Part shown: positions 49,392 through 58,740 of the stretch, one piece after another
Layout of the letters: each line of letters starts with the position of its first letter
Numbering within the stretch: the first letter of the stretch is position 1
Origin: Vibrio coralliilyticus ATCC BAA-450
Lineage (GTDB): Bacteria > Pseudomonadota > Gammaproteobacteria > Enterobacterales > Vibrionaceae
Reading direction: 5' to 3'
Length of the DNA stretch: 64,000 bases
NCBI RefSeq assembly: GCF_000176135.1
Contig: NZ_ACZN01000018.1
Coordinates: 868,001-932,000 of the forward strand
Program-made: the position numbers and the translations under genes
Notes under the pieces: model-generated
The model's input: only the letters and a program-made list of their open reading frames with translations
What the model was told of the DNA's origin: nothing
The model's database searches: none

Positions 49392-50191
49392 TTGGTAATG
49401 GCTTGTTGTTTAATGAAGGCAATAGAGTGTTGATTAAATTCTTCTGGACGCTCTACGTTGCACACGTGGCCACAATCGGGAATTTCCAGTAGCGTACTTT
49501 TCTGGTGCGCTGCGACCATTTCTTTGACCGGGCGAATAAACATGTAGTCCCTTTCCCCCATTAGATACAATGTAGGAATTGGTAATTCACGCTCTTTAAA
49601 GTATCGCATCATCGGATTCACATCAGCCGTGAGAATAAACCAACGTTTAAACTCTTTCTGGCATAGCTTCTTCGCTTCGCGGATAAACAGGTGGCGGGAT
49701 TCTTTTTGTGTACGCTGTGGCATGACGATATAAGCAAATAAGCTGTACAACCACATATAAGGCACGATGTGCTTACACAAGTTACCCAGCTTCACCAAAA
49801 CTTGTGAACGCGTGTTCAAACGCGTTACAGCGCCTCCTAGAACCATAGACTTAACCCGGCCAGTCGACATCTCTGCCAAGTTTCTTACGATAATGGTTCC
49901 TAAAGACATACCAACGAAATGCGCTGATGTAATCTTTAAATGGTCCAAAACCTTAAGAATATCCGCGGTAACCGCTTTGAATGTATAACGATTTGAGATC
50001 AACTCTTTGATGAAAGGGTTAGACTTACCGTGTCCACGAAGATCCACCAACAGTAAGTTAAAATGCTGTCGATAAGCTTTGATCTGCTTGAACCAGATAG
50101 ATGAACTGCCACCTGCACCATGCACAAAAACCACCCACTCATTACTGGTTGGGTGCAAATATGTTTTATGGAAGAGAAGCGTTTCGCTCAT
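49388..50191 (-). CDS. Alpha/beta hydrolase
   Basis: 267 residues. The oxyanion motif is HGAGGSS near residue 24-30. The nucleophile elbow GMSLGT gives catalytic Ser near 97. The acid is probably Asp in GERDYMF and the His is in CGHVCNVERPEEF. No signal peptide, so cytoplasmic. Substrate unknown; similar proteins are annotated 3-oxoadipate enol-lactonase or esterase, but nothing in the context supports this. The gene starts 124 bases downstream of the glgA terminator and probably has its own promoter. Confidence 0.85.
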   Translation of the reverse strand: MSETLLFHKTYLHPTSNEWVVFVHGAGGSSSIWFKQIKAYRQHFNLLLVDLRGHGKSNPFIKELISNRYTFKAVTADILKVLDHLKITSAHFVGMSLGTIIVRNLAEMSTGRVKSMVLGGAVTRLNTRSQVLVKLGNLCKHIVPYMWLYSLFAYIVMPQRTQKESRHLFIREAKKLCQKEFKRWFILTADVNPMMRYFKERELPIPTLYLMGERDYMFIRPVKEMVAAHQKSTLLEIPDCGHVCNVERPEEFNQHSIAFIKQQAITN

Positions 50192-50314
50192 ATTCTCGCA
50201 ATCAGTTAGGTCAATAATTTTGTGTCGGGCAGAGTATCACAAACTCTCTATCTTTTAAGTCAGCTTATGCCAATTAAGCCCACAATTACCACAAATTAAC
50301 CCTAAATTTAACTC

Positions 50315-50343
50315 AAAAAAGGCGCCATATAGGCGCCTTTTTT
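50315..50343. terminator. Terminator downstream of glgA
   Basis: AAAAAAGGCGCC pairs with GGCGCCTTTTTT around ATATA; placed just after the glgA stop on the minus strand. Confidence 0.93.
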
Positions 50344-50357
50344 CATAGTAATTGTTA

Positions 50358-51815
50358 TCAATCTAATGCACTGTGATACAAACTCAAATACTCATCCGCC
50401 GCTTTGTTCCAGCAAAAATCTTGTTGCATTGCGTATAACTGAACACGCTTGAGTTCACCGGGCTGCTGAGCGTACAACAGCAATGAGCGTTGCAGCGTTA
50501 AAAGCAGTTCTTTAGGCTCTGGCAGTTCAAACACAAAGCCAGTAGCGGTCTCTGGATCAGCATCATAATCGTTAACACTGTCTTTTAATCCTCCAACACC
50601 CCGAACAATCGGCAATGTGCCATAAGCCATGCTGTAGATCTGGTTTAAGCCACAGGGTTCAAACTCAGACGGCATTAGGAAGAAATCAGACCCAGCTTCC
50701 ACCAGATGAGCCAATTCGTTGTCGTAGGCCTCTATAAACTTGAACTTATCACTGTGTAAGGCTTCGATATCTTTAAGCTTAGATGCCAGAACTGGGTCAC
50801 CTGTACCAACAATGACCAGCTGAACCTCATAACGCAAAAACTGGTCGAGTATCGGCAGTAAGTAATGGACACCTTTCTGGTTCGTCAGCCGACATACCAT
50901 GCCATACACTGCGCCGTCATTTTCTGCTAAGCCAACGCGCTCCTGAAGAGCTCGCTTACAGGCTTTTTTGCCGCGCACCATACTTTGACGATTCGCCTTG
51001 TAATTGGTTGGCAAGTAATGATCAGTCTCCGGATTCCAAGCAGAATAGTCACAGCCGTTCAATATACCAACTAAGTCGCCTTCTCGCTGTTTGAACTCAG
51101 CAGCCATACCATGGCTACCTAGTTCTGTTTTGAGCTCTTCTGCATAAGTTGGGCTGACTGCATTGATCTTGTCAGCATTCATCACACCCGCTTTTAACAT
51201 GGTTACGTGTGTTGAGCTTACTGCCGCGTCCGGTGCGTAGCGAGTATGCATTTCAGGCAAAACCTGAAGCTCCTCGTAGCTGAATACACCTTTAAATACC
51301 GCATTGTGCACAGACAGGATACTTCTGGTTTGTGCAAAAAAGTCTGTGCGGCCATATCGGTGTTTGAGCAGATAAGGGACAAATCCCGTATGCCAGTCGT
51401 TAGCGTGAATAATATCCGGTTGGAAACCCAGCTTAGGCAACATATCCAGACAGGCAGCACTAAAGAAAGCGAAGCGCTCACCATTGTCGCTGTATGCCTG
51501 ATTGTTTTCGGCATACATCTCTGGACGATCAAAGTACTTAGGACAATCAATCGCGTAGGCTTTTAAGCCTGCAACGTGCAGCTCCCGAACCAAATACTCA
51601 GTATGAGGCCAGTGCGCGAGTGTCGTCTTCAACACCACTGGAGCTGATGTGACTTGAGGAATTTTTTGATAAGCAGGTAATGTTACTCGTACATCTTGAT
51701 TAAGTTTGAGGAGAGCCTCGGGTAGCGCCTTGGCCACGTCGGCCAAGCCACCACTCTTGATGAGTCCTTCAACTTCCGATGCTACAAACAGAATAGATAA
51801 ATTCTTAGTAGCCAA
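50358..51815 (-). CDS. glgA: Glycogen synthase GlgA
   Basis: 485 residues, GT5 ADP-glucose glycogen synthase. The KxGGL motif is KSGGLADVAKALPEAL near the N-terminus, followed by HANDWHTGFVPYLL. The C-terminal Rossmann domain has MVCRLTNQKGVHYLLPIL, and FFLMPSEFEPCGLNQIYSMAYGTLPIVRGVGGL. The start is taken as TTG 51815 because AAGGAG lies six bases upstream and the product then begins like other GlgA proteins. The ORF is open back to 51851. It overlaps the glgC end by 11 bases, a coupled glgC-glgA pair. Confidence 0.94.
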   Translation of the reverse strand: MATKNLSILFVASEVEGLIKSGGLADVAKALPEALLKLNQDVRVTLPAYQKIPQVTSAPVVLKTTLAHWPHTEYLVRELHVAGLKAYAIDCPKYFDRPEMYAENNQAYSDNGERFAFFSAACLDMLPKLGFQPDIIHANDWHTGFVPYLLKHRYGRTDFFAQTRSILSVHNAVFKGVFSYEELQVLPEMHTRYAPDAAVSSTHVTMLKAGVMNADKINAVSPTYAEELKTELGSHGMAAEFKQREGDLVGILNGCDYSAWNPETDHYLPTNYKANRQSMVRGKKACKRALQERVGLAENDGAVYGMVCRLTNQKGVHYLLPILDQFLRYEVQLVIVGTGDPVLASKLKDIEALHSDKFKFIEAYDNELAHLVEAGSDFFLMPSEFEPCGLNQIYSMAYGTLPIVRGVGGLKDSVNDYDADPETATGFVFELPEPKELLLTLQRSLLLYAQQPGELKRVQLYAMQQDFCWNKAADEYLSLYHSALD

Positions 51816-53022
51816 TTCGTGCTCCTTTAGGAATGACAACAATACCATCATCAGAGACGTGGAAGTGCTTTTTGTCTTCCGTGAGGTTCACACCAATTTG
51901 CGTACCAGGTGCAATATCTGCGTCTTTGTCGATGATGACGCGACGTAGTACACAACCCTCGCCTACTTTCACGTCGCCCAAAAGGATACTTTCGCTAATA
52001 TCACACGCAGATGCAATATTACTGCGGAAACCTAGTACAGATTTTTCGATTCGTGAGCCACGAACATAACTGCCGTTACATACTAGACTGTCAATGATCT
52101 GCACACGGCCATTATCCGAGTCAGTAAATGTTGCAGGCGGTAGTGCTGGGTAAAATGTGTGAAGAGGCCACTTTCGGTTATAAAGAGAGAATGGAGCATC
52201 TTTCTCAAGCAAGTCCATGTGCGCCTGCCAGTAGGCATCAATCGTACCGACATCACGCCAATAAACTTCTTCTTTCTCGCCAGTAATTCGGTTGGTACTG
52301 AAATCATAAACAAACACATCACCACGCGGGAACATTTTTGGAATGATGTCTTTGCCGAAATCGTGAGAAGAGTCTGGGTTATCCGCGTCTTCAATCAGTT
52401 CAGCAAACAGTGGTTGGGCTTCAAATACATAGTTACCCATTGAAACCAACGCATGTTGAGGATCACCAGGAATCGGCTTAGGCTGCGCTGGCTTCTCTTC
52501 AAAGCCGATCATTCGTCCATCTTCATCTACTTCAATAACACCGAACTGAGAAGCCTCAGACAGTGGCATACGCAATGCCGAAACCGTCAGTGATGCTTGT
52601 TTTTCTTTATGAAAATCGAGCATCTGTTTGATGTCCATTTTATAGATATGGTCAGAACCAAAGATGCACACTTGATCGGGCTCAGCCAACTCCATAAAAC
52701 GTAAGTTCTGATAGATCGCATCCGCCGTGCCTTCATACCAACGTTTACCGGTGCGCATCTGCGCAGGGATTGGGTCGATGAATCGATCAGTGATGCCACT
52801 GATATTCCAACCTTTCTTAAGGTGATGGAACAGGGATTGGGATTTAAACTGAGTCAACACATAGATGCGCATCAAATCAGCATTAACGAAGTTGTTTAAA
52901 GCGAAATCAATAAGACGGTAACTACCGCCAAAAGGAACCGAGGGCTTGCTACGAGACTCTGTCAACGGACGAAGGCGTGAACCTTCACCACCAGCAAGGA
53001 TCATTCCTAAAACACCAGCCAT
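51805..53022 (-). CDS. glgC: Glucose-1-phosphate adenylyltransferase GlgC
   Basis: 405 residues. It makes ADP-glucose from glucose-1-phosphate and ATP, the committing step of glycogen synthesis. Nucleotidyltransferase motif GMILAGGEGSRLRPLTESRSKPSVPFGG. Substrate-binding residues lie in WYEGTADAIYQNL and IFGSDHIYKMD, and VIEVDEDGRMIGFEEKP follows. A C-terminal left-handed beta-helix domain has the hexapeptide-like repeats (for example LLGDVKVGEGCVLRRVIIDKDADIAPG). The enzyme is usually allosterically controlled by fructose-1,6-bisphosphate or AMP. First gene of glgCA. Confidence 0.95.
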   Translation of the reverse strand: MAGVLGMILAGGEGSRLRPLTESRSKPSVPFGGSYRLIDFALNNFVNADLMRIYVLTQFKSQSLFHHLKKGWNISGITDRFIDPIPAQMRTGKRWYEGTADAIYQNLRFMELAEPDQVCIFGSDHIYKMDIKQMLDFHKEKQASLTVSALRMPLSEASQFGVIEVDEDGRMIGFEEKPAQPKPIPGDPQHALVSMGNYVFEAQPLFAELIEDADNPDSSHDFGKDIIPKMFPRGDVFVYDFSTNRITGEKEEVYWRDVGTIDAYWQAHMDLLEKDAPFSLYNRKWPLHTFYPALPPATFTDSDNGRVQIIDSLVCNGSYVRGSRIEKSVLGFRSNIASACDISESILLGDVKVGEGCVLRRVIIDKDADIAPGTQIGVNLTEDKKHFHVSDDGIVVIPKGARIGY

Positions 53023-53541
53023 TATTTATTCTCCATAATAATTTTTAATTGCGGATAAGTTTCTATTTCGGGGACTTATCTTTGTCTTCCTAGTTGCTAG
53101 TCTGATTTCACGCAGACATACGATATGGAATGCTTAGCCTGTTTTTTCGAACATAAATCCATTTTATGTTTCGTCTAATAATCATCAATTCTTTGTGCAC
53201 AGGGTTTACTATAAATTACCGTATTTCGTTAAATTTACAATTTAAAAGATGCTATACCTTGAACGCGACAAAGTTTACTTTGCCCTGCCCTGAAGCAGCT
53301 CACAGAATCAAGGGCTTTTAACACAAGCCGTTAACACGACGCATACAAAGTGGTGACTTTGATCGCAGTTCACAATTTATTGCCAAGATGATATTACGAG
53401 CAGATGGCAGTTTCATGAATCACCTAATCCGAATGCATTTCTTAGCTAATCCATTGTTCTGAACAATATCCATTGATTACTCAACGAATAATAAAAAAGC
53501 AGCCTAAAGAGGCTGCTTTTTTAAATGTAGGATTAATGGCT
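53023..53541. promoter_or_regulatory. Control region upstream of glgCA and topA terminator
   Basis: 519 bases without a supported gene. They contain the topA terminator (53493-53522) and the glgCA promoter region. TTTGATCGCAGTTCACA near 53357 resembles a CRP half-site pair but its central spacing is one base off. An apparent 49-codon ORF from about 53166 has no ribosome site. Confidence 0.4.
53493..53522 (-). terminator. Terminator downstream of topA
   Basis: AAAAAAGCAGCCT pairs with AGGCTGCTTTTTT around a short loop, just downstream of the topA stop on the minus strand. Confidence 0.92.
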
Positions 53542-56169
53542 TTACTTTGCGGACTTCTTACGCTTATCGGTAATTTCCCATTTACCATCGATATACAACG
53601 CTGTGTAGCCTGATGGTTTGCCATCAACCTCAGATCGAACATAGTTCTCTTTCGATTTGCGGCTGAAACGCACTACCATAGGAAGACCGTCTGGATCTTT
53701 TTCAGGCGCTGTTGTCAGATAATGGAATTTAGGAGAAATACGATCTTTAAATCGAACCAACTCTTCTACAAGAGGAGCACGAGTTTCACGCGATTTAGGG
53801 AAAGTACTTGCCGCCAAGAACAGACCAGAAGCACCATCACGCAATACAAAGTATGCATCTGAGTTTTCACACGGTAACTCAGGAAGATGAACTGGGTCTT
53901 CTTTAGGCGGTGCAACTTCACCGTTTTTAAGGATTTTGCGCGTGTTCTTACATGTCTCGCTAGTACAGTCCATGTATTTACCAAAGCGACCGTTCTTCAG
54001 AACCATGTCACTGCCGCACTTATCACACTCAACGACAGGGCCATCGTACCCTTTCACCTTGTATTCGCCATGCTCAACGATGTAACCATCACAATTAGGG
54101 TTGTTACCACACACGTGTAGCTTACGCTTATCGTCGATCAGGTAAGCGTCCATTGCGGTTTCACAAATCGGACAACGCTTTTTCGCACGAAGTGCTGCTG
54201 TTTCAACGTCTTCTTCTAAAACGTTAATGATGCCTTCTTCGTCACCCAAATTGATGGTGGTCTTACAACGCTCTTTTGGTGGTAATGCATAACCTGAACA
54301 TCCAAGGAATACACCTGTCGATGCTGTTCGGATACCCATTTCACGAGAACAAGTTGGACACTCGATATCGGTGTAGACGATATGGTTTGGCTTCATGCCA
54401 CCATGATCTTCATCCTGCTCCGCTTTTTCCAGATCTCCAGTAAAGTCACCAAAGAAGTTATCCAGAACCTTCTTCCAGTTCGCTTCACCTTCAGCAATTT
54501 GGTCAAGCTTTTCTTCCATGCGAGACGTAAACTCATAGTTCATCAACTCATGGAAGCTATCATCCAAGCGATCCGTTACGATTTCACCCATTTTTTCAGC
54601 GTAAAATCGACGTTGTTCAACTTTAACGTAACCACGATCCTGAATGGTCGAAATGATAGACGCATACGTTGACGGACGGCCAATGCCTCTCTTCTCAAGC
54701 TCTTTAACCAAAGCCGCTTCAGTGAAACGTGCAGGCGGTTTGGTAAAGTGCTGTTTAGGATCTAATTGAATCAAATCAACCTTGTCACCAACCTGAACGG
54801 CAGGCAGGATCTGGTCTTCATTCTTACCTAGTGGACGTTGAACACGAGTCCAACCATCAAACTTAAGAATGCGGCCTTTGGCCTTAAGCGTGTACTCAGC
54901 AGCTTTGACGCTCACTGTCGTAGAATCATACTTTGCAGGTGTCATCTGACACGCGACAAACTGATTCCAGATAAGTGAATACAGTTTATGCGCATCCGCT
55001 TCCATGCCTTTCAGATCGTCAGCTTTAACTGCCACATCTGAAGGTCGGATTGCTTCGTGCGCTTCCTGCGCACCTTCTTTGCTGCCATACACATTAGGTT
55101 TAGCCGGAAGGTAAGCGTCACCGTACTCATCGCCAATGAATCCACGAACGGTTTCTACAGCTTCTGCGCTCAAATTCGTCGAGTCGGTACGCATATACGT
55201 GATATAACCCGCTTCATACAGACGCTGAGCTAACATCATCGTTTTCTTAACGCCGTAACCTAAACGAGTGCTGGCTGCTTGCTGAAGCGTTGACGTAATG
55301 AACGGAGCAGAAGGCTTGCTCGACGTTGGGCGGTCCTCACGTTTGCAAACTTCGTATGCTGCTTTTTCCAGCACAGCAATCGCTGACTGCGTTTCAGCTT
55401 CATTCGACGGCTTAAATGCCACACCATCTTTCTGGGCAACCTGAAGACGGAAATCCGTTTTGTTAGCAGTTTTAGTATCCGCGTGAATATCCCAAAACTC
55501 TTCTGGAACAAACGCTTTGATTTCGCGCTCACGCTCCACCAATAGTTTTACCGCCACCGACTGAACACGGCCAGCAGACAGGCCACGCGCGACCTTTTTC
55601 CACAACAGTGGTGAAACCATAAAGCCCACAACACGATCCATAAAGCGGCGTGCCTGTTGGGCGTTAACGCCATCCATACTAAGCTCACCCGGTTTCTGGA
55701 AAGCTTGTTGAATCGCGTTCTTAGTAATTTCGTTAAAGACAACTCGTTTGTATCGCTCTTCATCGCCACCGATGATCTCACGAAGGTGCCAAGCGATAGC
55801 TTCTCCCTCGCGATCCAAATCGGTTGCGAGATAGACGCTATCTGCGTCTTTCGCGAGCTTCTGTAGCTCAGCAACCACTTTTTCTTTACCAGGCAAGACC
55901 TGATAATTCGCTTCCCAGCCGTTAAATGGGTCGATGCCCATTTTTTTGATCAGCGCTTTGCGGTCTTTTTCTTTCTTGATTCGAGCTTTCTCTTCAACAC
56001 TCAAACCTTTCGTAGAGACAGCCGCTGCCTTCTGGCCGGTACTCTGACCTGCGGTAGGTAGATCGCGTACGTGACCCACACTGGACTTAACAATAAAGTC
56101 CTTACCTAAATACTTATTGATGGTTTTAGCCTTAGCCGGCGACTCCACAATAACGAGTGACTTACCCAT
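53542..56169 (-). CDS. topA: DNA topoisomerase I (type IA)
   Basis: 875 residues. It relaxes negative supercoils. The N-terminal TOPRIM domain has SLVIVESPAKAKTINKYLG and VYLATDLDREGEAIAWHL. Catalytic Tyr lies in AGYITYMRTDSTNLS, and RFTEAALVKELEKRGIGRPSTYASI is the family signature. Three C-terminal zinc-ribbon units are visible: CPTC...CSGYALPPKERC, CPICETAM...CGNNPNC and CDKCGSDM...CTSETC. A further C-terminal DNA-binding segment follows. It has its own terminator and a 365-base upstream gap shared with yciN. Confidence 0.97.
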   Translation of the reverse strand: MGKSLVIVESPAKAKTINKYLGKDFIVKSSVGHVRDLPTAGQSTGQKAAAVSTKGLSVEEKARIKKEKDRKALIKKMGIDPFNGWEANYQVLPGKEKVVAELQKLAKDADSVYLATDLDREGEAIAWHLREIIGGDEERYKRVVFNEITKNAIQQAFQKPGELSMDGVNAQQARRFMDRVVGFMVSPLLWKKVARGLSAGRVQSVAVKLLVEREREIKAFVPEEFWDIHADTKTANKTDFRLQVAQKDGVAFKPSNEAETQSAIAVLEKAAYEVCKREDRPTSSKPSAPFITSTLQQAASTRLGYGVKKTMMLAQRLYEAGYITYMRTDSTNLSAEAVETVRGFIGDEYGDAYLPAKPNVYGSKEGAQEAHEAIRPSDVAVKADDLKGMEADAHKLYSLIWNQFVACQMTPAKYDSTTVSVKAAEYTLKAKGRILKFDGWTRVQRPLGKNEDQILPAVQVGDKVDLIQLDPKQHFTKPPARFTEAALVKELEKRGIGRPSTYASIISTIQDRGYVKVEQRRFYAEKMGEIVTDRLDDSFHELMNYEFTSRMEEKLDQIAEGEANWKKVLDNFFGDFTGDLEKAEQDEDHGGMKPNHIVYTDIECPTCSREMGIRTASTGVFLGCSGYALPPKERCKTTINLGDEEGIINVLEEDVETAALRAKKRCPICETAMDAYLIDDKRKLHVCGNNPNCDGYIVEHGEYKVKGYDGPVVECDKCGSDMVLKNGRFGKYMDCTSETCKNTRKILKNGEVAPPKEDPVHLPELPCENSDAYFVLRDGASGLFLAASTFPKSRETRAPLVEELVRFKDRISPKFHYLTTAPEKDPDGLPMVVRFSRKSKENYVRSEVDGKPSGYTALYIDGKWEITDKRKKSAK

Positions 56170-56534
56170 ATTGACTCAAGTGTCCTTAATATGATTTCGG
56201 CGATTTAACGCACGACATACTTAATATATTGCTTCTTTTTTTACTATTGAGCGAGAAACCAAGAAGATCAATATCTTTTTTTAAATTCAACATTGACTGG
56301 TCGACAATTCGACGAATGGTAATTGTCTCGATGCTTAGAAAGTGCCACATACTAAACGTGGCAAAGATGCTTCCGCTAGTACAACAAAAAAATTTTTGCC
56401 TTCGGTCACAAAACCCATCGCATTGCCCGTTTAACATTGGGACAAGCTAGATTGATCTGACGCAATTGCTTTCGTTATTAACCCTTCTACAATCCCCTCT
56501 ATTATATAAACGCGTTGATAAGCGAGTGATAAAT
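56170..56534. promoter_or_regulatory. Divergent control region topA / yciN
   Basis: 365 bases, AT-rich, between divergent start codons. No ORF here has support. Presumably holds supercoiling-sensitive topA promoters and a yciN promoter; no palindrome stands out. Confidence 0.4.
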
Positions 56535-56783
56535 ATGAGCGAGAAGAAAGTCATTTCCAAATTCGAATTGTTGCTGATAGCCAACCACATCATTCAGGAG
56601 CATGAAGACTATGTTGAAGGAATGCGAGCAGACAGCGTCGAAGAAAAAGATGAAGTTTTAGTATTCAAAGGAAATTACTTTTTGGATGATGCAGGTCTGC
56701 CAACAGCAAACACTACCGCTGTATTTAATATGTTCAAATACTTAGCGCATCAACTGTCGAAAGAATTTACCTTAGAAAATTAG
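56535..56783 (+). CDS. yciN: YciN family protein (DUF2498)
   Basis: 82 residues from MSEKKVISKFELLLIANHI. It matches E. coli YciN in the segments IIQEHEDYVEGM, DEVLVFKGNYFLDDAGLPTANTTAVFNMFKYLAHQL. The function is unknown. The position beside topA is the same in E. coli. ATG 56535 fits the homologue; an open frame to 56466 is not supported. No signal or membrane segment. A shared terminator with aroA follows. Confidence 0.9.
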   Translation: MSEKKVISKFELLLIANHIIQEHEDYVEGMRADSVEEKDEVLVFKGNYFLDDAGLPTANTTAVFNMFKYLAHQLSKEFTLEN

Positions 56784-56793
56784 AAAGCAGAAT

Positions 56794-56820
56794 AAAACCC
56801 TGATGACGAGCATCAGGGTT
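56794..56820. terminator. Bidirectional terminator, yciN / aroA
   Basis: AACCCTGATG (56796-56805) pairs with CATCAGGGTT (56811-56820) around ACGAG. The tail is T-rich in the minus direction (TTTTATT). Confidence 0.85.
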
Positions 56821-56827
56821 CATTATG

Positions 56828-58108
56828 TTAGCAGCTCAGTGAAGCCAGCTTGTCAAAGTAATCAGGGAAGGTCTTTGACGTACATTTCGGGTCATTGATC
56901 GTTACAGGTGTATCACTCAACGCAACCAGAGAAAAACACATCGCCATACGATGATCATCATAGGTATCAATAGCCGCATGAGTTAGCTGTTGAGGTGGTG
57001 TCACAACGATGTAATCTTCGCCTTCTTCCACTTCTGCGCCTACTTTGCGCAACTCTGTTGCCATCGCTGCTAAACGATCAGTTTCTTTCACTCGCCAGTT
57101 GTAGACATTACGGATCGCCGTTGTGCCTTTAGCGAACAGTGCGGTAGTAGCAATTGTCATTGCAGCATCAGGGATATGGTTGAAGTCCATATCAACCGCA
57201 TTCAGTTCGCCAACACGAGAGATAACGTAGTCGTCACCCCATTCGATTTCAGCACCCATCTTTTCTAGCGCATCAGCAAATTGGATATCACCCTGGATGC
57301 TCTTCTTACCAATCCCTGTTACTTTAATTTCGCCACCCTTAATAGCAGCAGCAGCCAGGAAATAAGAAGCAGAAGAGGCGTCGCCTTCGACCAGAAAATC
57401 ACCCGGAGCAACGTAAGACTGACCTTTACGGATGACAAATTCCTGATAGTCATTGTTCTCTACTTCAACACCGAACTGCGACATGATGTGCAGAGTAATA
57501 TCGATGTATGGCTTCGACACCAACTCACCAACGATTCTAATGGTTACATCGTCTTGTGCCAACGGCGCAGACATCAAGAATGCCGTCAGGAATTGACTTG
57601 AGATCGAACCGTCAATTTCAACCGTACCGCCCTTCAGGCCCGTTCCTTTAATTTTCAGTGGAGGAAAGTCTTCATTTTCTAGGTATTCAACATCAGCACC
57701 AGCCTGACGAAGGGCTTCAACTAGGTGGCCTATCGGGCGCTCTTTCATACGAGGCTCGCCCGTCAGCACATACTCTCCGCTACCCAAACATAAAGCAGCA
57801 GCGAGAGGTCGCATTGCCGTACCTGCATTACCTAAGAAGAGCTCTAATGCTTCCGGAGCATCAAAGGCTTTACCTAGCCCTTCCACTTCGCAAACCGTTT
57901 TGTCTTGCGACAACGTATAATTCACACCAAGTTGAGTCAGTGCATTCAGCATATGGCGAATGTCGTCACTGTCTAGAAGGTTAGTTAGACGAGTCGTCCC
58001 TTTAGCGAGTGCTGCTAGCAATAACGCACGGTTAGAAACGCTCTTAGAACCGGGTAAGTTGACCTCACCATTGACTTTGTTGATAGGTTGTAACGTAAGG
58101 CTTTCCAT
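56828..58108 (-). CDS. aroA: 3-phosphoshikimate 1-carboxyvinyltransferase (EPSP synthase)
   Basis: 426 residues. Joins shikimate-3-phosphate and phosphoenolpyruvate in the aromatic amino-acid pathway. N-terminal LPGSKSVSNRALLLAALAKGTT (PEP and phosphate binding) and LGNAGTAMRPLAAAL, the class I signature. RVKETDRLAAMATELRKVGAEV and YDDHRMAMCFSL lie in the C-terminal half. The motif LGNAGTAMRPL with Gly and Pro at the known places suggests a normal glyphosate-sensitive class I enzyme. Neighbouring serC or cmk genes, common in other species, are absent. Confidence 0.96.
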   Translation of the reverse strand: MESLTLQPINKVNGEVNLPGSKSVSNRALLLAALAKGTTRLTNLLDSDDIRHMLNALTQLGVNYTLSQDKTVCEVEGLGKAFDAPEALELFLGNAGTAMRPLAAALCLGSGEYVLTGEPRMKERPIGHLVEALRQAGADVEYLENEDFPPLKIKGTGLKGGTVEIDGSISSQFLTAFLMSAPLAQDDVTIRIVGELVSKPYIDITLHIMSQFGVEVENNDYQEFVIRKGQSYVAPGDFLVEGDASSASYFLAAAAIKGGEIKVTGIGKKSIQGDIQFADALEKMGAEIEWGDDYVISRVGELNAVDMDFNHIPDAAMTIATTALFAKGTTAIRNVYNWRVKETDRLAAMATELRKVGAEVEEGEDYIVVTPPQQLTHAAIDTYDDHRMAMCFSLVALSDTPVTINDPKCTSKTFPDYFDKLASLSC

Positions 58109-58267
58109 TAAATTCAGTTATTCCTTGATCGCTTTGCCTTCCTAAGCAAGCGATGAAAAATTCTTCGTAGTTGCAGCCTATCTAAAATCGACATCTAAAA
58201 CTAGACCAAAATCACAATTAGTCGTGATCTTTTATTTGGCTTATGCAATAGCAATACACAGGGCGAA

Positions 58268-58726
58268 TCAATACTCTTTATCAACTCTAACACCGTTATC
58301 GAAATACAGGATTCGTATCTTGTCGCCCCGCTCAAACAACATAGTGTTGTCGACATCCTGAATGACATCGATCAGCTTATCGTCGTCCGTTTTTATCAAC
58401 AATTCGACCAGCTTGTACTCCACTTTATATTCTTGATTAGCGCGATTGTGTGCAATGCCTGCTCCTGCCACAGCGCCAACGCCAGTGGCGACTTGTTTGC
58501 CGGTCCCACCACCAAATTGATTGCCGATAACGCCGCCCACGACAGCACCAAGCAGCGTTTCCCAGCCAGAAGATTCAGCTTTAACAATATCTTGTTGAGT
58601 GAGATAGCGAACGGAATCAACTTCACCAAACACGACTTGATTCACAGGTCTGGCTTGATTTCTCTCATATGCTGCATTGGCAACGAGCGGAAAAATGAAT
58701 AAGATCCAAAGCCATTTTTTCATCAT
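58268..58726 (-). CDS. Glycine-zipper 2TM envelope protein
   Basis: 152 residues. A signal peptide (MMKKWLWILFIFPLVANA) precedes a glycine-zipper segment GAVVGGVIGNQFGGGTGKQVATGVGAVAGAGIAHN, typical of SlyB/Rick-17-kDa-like surface-antigen proteins. No lipobox Cys is visible, so it may be periplasmic or inserted in the outer membrane rather than a lipoprotein. The C-terminal part has short beta strands. It is divergent from aat with only 14 bases between the start codons, so each promoter must lie inside the other gene or very close. Confidence 0.82.
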   Translation of the reverse strand: MMKKWLWILFIFPLVANAAYERNQARPVNQVVFGEVDSVRYLTQQDIVKAESSGWETLLGAVVGGVIGNQFGGGTGKQVATGVGAVAGAGIAHNRANQEYKVEYKLVELLIKTDDDKLIDVIQDVDNTMLFERGDKIRILYFDNGVRVDKEY

Positions 58727-58740
58727 AGTTCTCCTGCGTC

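Noticed and set aside
53166..53330. 49-codon ORF in the gap upstream of glgC
   Set aside because: No ribosome site, no acidic/hydrophobic pattern or known family; most likely chance.
53357..53373. CRP-like site TTTGATCGCAGTTCACA upstream of glgCA
   Set aside because: The half-sites are separated by seven rather than six bases, and one half is poor, so it does not meet the CRP consensus.
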